A DNA stretch of 9,418 nt, taken from positions 1-9,418 of the forward strand of contig CAYZSE010000125.1 of the NCBI GenBank assembly GCA_964481035.1, given 5' to 3'. Positions 9,144 through 9,418 of the stretch are shown here, one piece after another; within the stretch, counting starts at the first letter, position 1; each line of letters begins with the position of its first letter. Under the pieces are notes generated by a model. It worked only from the letters and a program-made list of their open reading frames with translations. It was not told the origin of the DNA and searched no databases. The position numbers were made by a program, and so were the translations under genes. Source of the stretch: JAAAPF01 sp964481035 (lineage in GTDB: Bacteria > Pseudomonadota > Alphaproteobacteria > Geminicoccales > Geminicoccaceae).

Positions 9144-9418
9144 ATGGCCGACGCCTCCGTCACGGCCCCCGGCGCATCCGTTCGTGCGCCGGGCCCGCGC
9201 CGCCCGGGAGCTTCGGCGCGCCTGTGGCGCGTCCTGCGCTCGACGGGGCAGGTGGCGGTGTCCCTGGCGCTGACGTTCGTGGGCCTGACGCTCGTCACCT
9301 TCGTCATCGGCCGGGTCATGCCCATCGACCCGGTGCTCGCCATCGTCGGCGACCGTGCGCCCCAGGACGTCTACGAGGCGATGTACCGGGAGATGGGCCT
9401 GGATCGGCCGATCTGGGT
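9144..9418 (+). CDS. Peptide-type ABC transporter permease, DppB family, N-terminal part, cut by window edge
   Basis: Open from the ATG at 9144 to the window end, 91 full codons. A cytoplasmic N-terminal stretch of about 35 residues (starts MADASVTAPGASVRAPGPRR) is rich in Ala, Pro and Arg and longer than usual for DppB, where the first span begins within about ten residues. The first membrane segment follows (QVAVSLALTFVGLTLVTFVI, 36-55), then MPIDPVLAIVGDRAP (59-73) and MYREMGLDRPIW (80-91). This matches the DppB pattern 'P.DP....G..A......R..LGLD.P'. GAAGGG (9133-9138) lies 5 bases before the ATG. It would be the first permease of the importer served by the upstream binding protein; DppC and ATPase genes are expected beyond the window. 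A later in-frame start would give a more typical length, for example the GTG codons just before the first span, so the N-terminal extension is not certain. Confidence 0.88.
   Translation, partial: MADASVTAPGASVRAPGPRRPGASARLWRVLRSTGQVAVSLALTFVGLTLVTFVIGRVMPIDPVLAIVGDRAPQDVYEAMYREMGLDRPIW

Overview
The window reads as part of the chromosome of a GC-rich alphaproteobacterium, probably Hyphomicrobiales- or Rhodospirillales-like. The pointers are very high GC at third codon positions, a LivH-LivM-LivG-LivF-LivK order with a DUF6867-type membrane gene inserted, and a DppB start typical of that class. The assignment is inference from protein style and gene order. No mobile element, CRISPR array, tRNA or rRNA was found. 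I see no clearly new biological system; the most unusual parts are structured intergenic stretches.

Layout. (1) 1-258, minus: the first 86 codons of an exported PQQ-dependent sugar dehydrogenase (glucose/sorbosone dehydrogenase type), cut by the window edge. (2) 259-739: about 480 bp without a gene, AT-richer next to the sugar dehydrogenase, where a plausible sigma70-type promoter lies. (3) 740-6048, minus: a complete high-affinity branched-chain amino acid ABC transporter, transcribed livH, livM, livG, livF, a DUF6867-like small membrane protein, livK. Junctions in the livH-to-DUF6867 part are 8 bp or less, and livM/livG and livG/livF overlap. (4) 6049-6397: about 350 bp without a gene, full of dyad symmetries, including a 14-bp-stem hairpin just after the next gene. 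(5) 6398-7315 (or 7429), minus: a nitrilase-superfamily carbon-nitrogen hydrolase with an intact Glu-Lys-Cys triad. (6) 7316-7526: a divergent promoter/leader region. (7) 7527-9418, plus: a peptide/nickel-type (family 5) substrate-binding protein, then the start of its DppB-type permease, cut by the right edge.

How they fit. The Liv genes encode a full importer: periplasmic receptor (LivK), two permeases (LivH, LivM) and two ATPases (LivG, LivF), with the DUF6867-like protein a possible accessory membrane subunit. The hydrolase lies between this importer and a divergent peptide-type importer, so it may act on an amide or carbamoyl compound brought in by one of them. That link rests on gene context alone.

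The point most worth testing is the leader of the family 5 binding-protein gene. It packs a small hairpin, an 11-bp hairpin and a 9-bp long-range inverted repeat that ends at the Shine-Dalgarno sequence and shares bases with the 11-bp hairpin.
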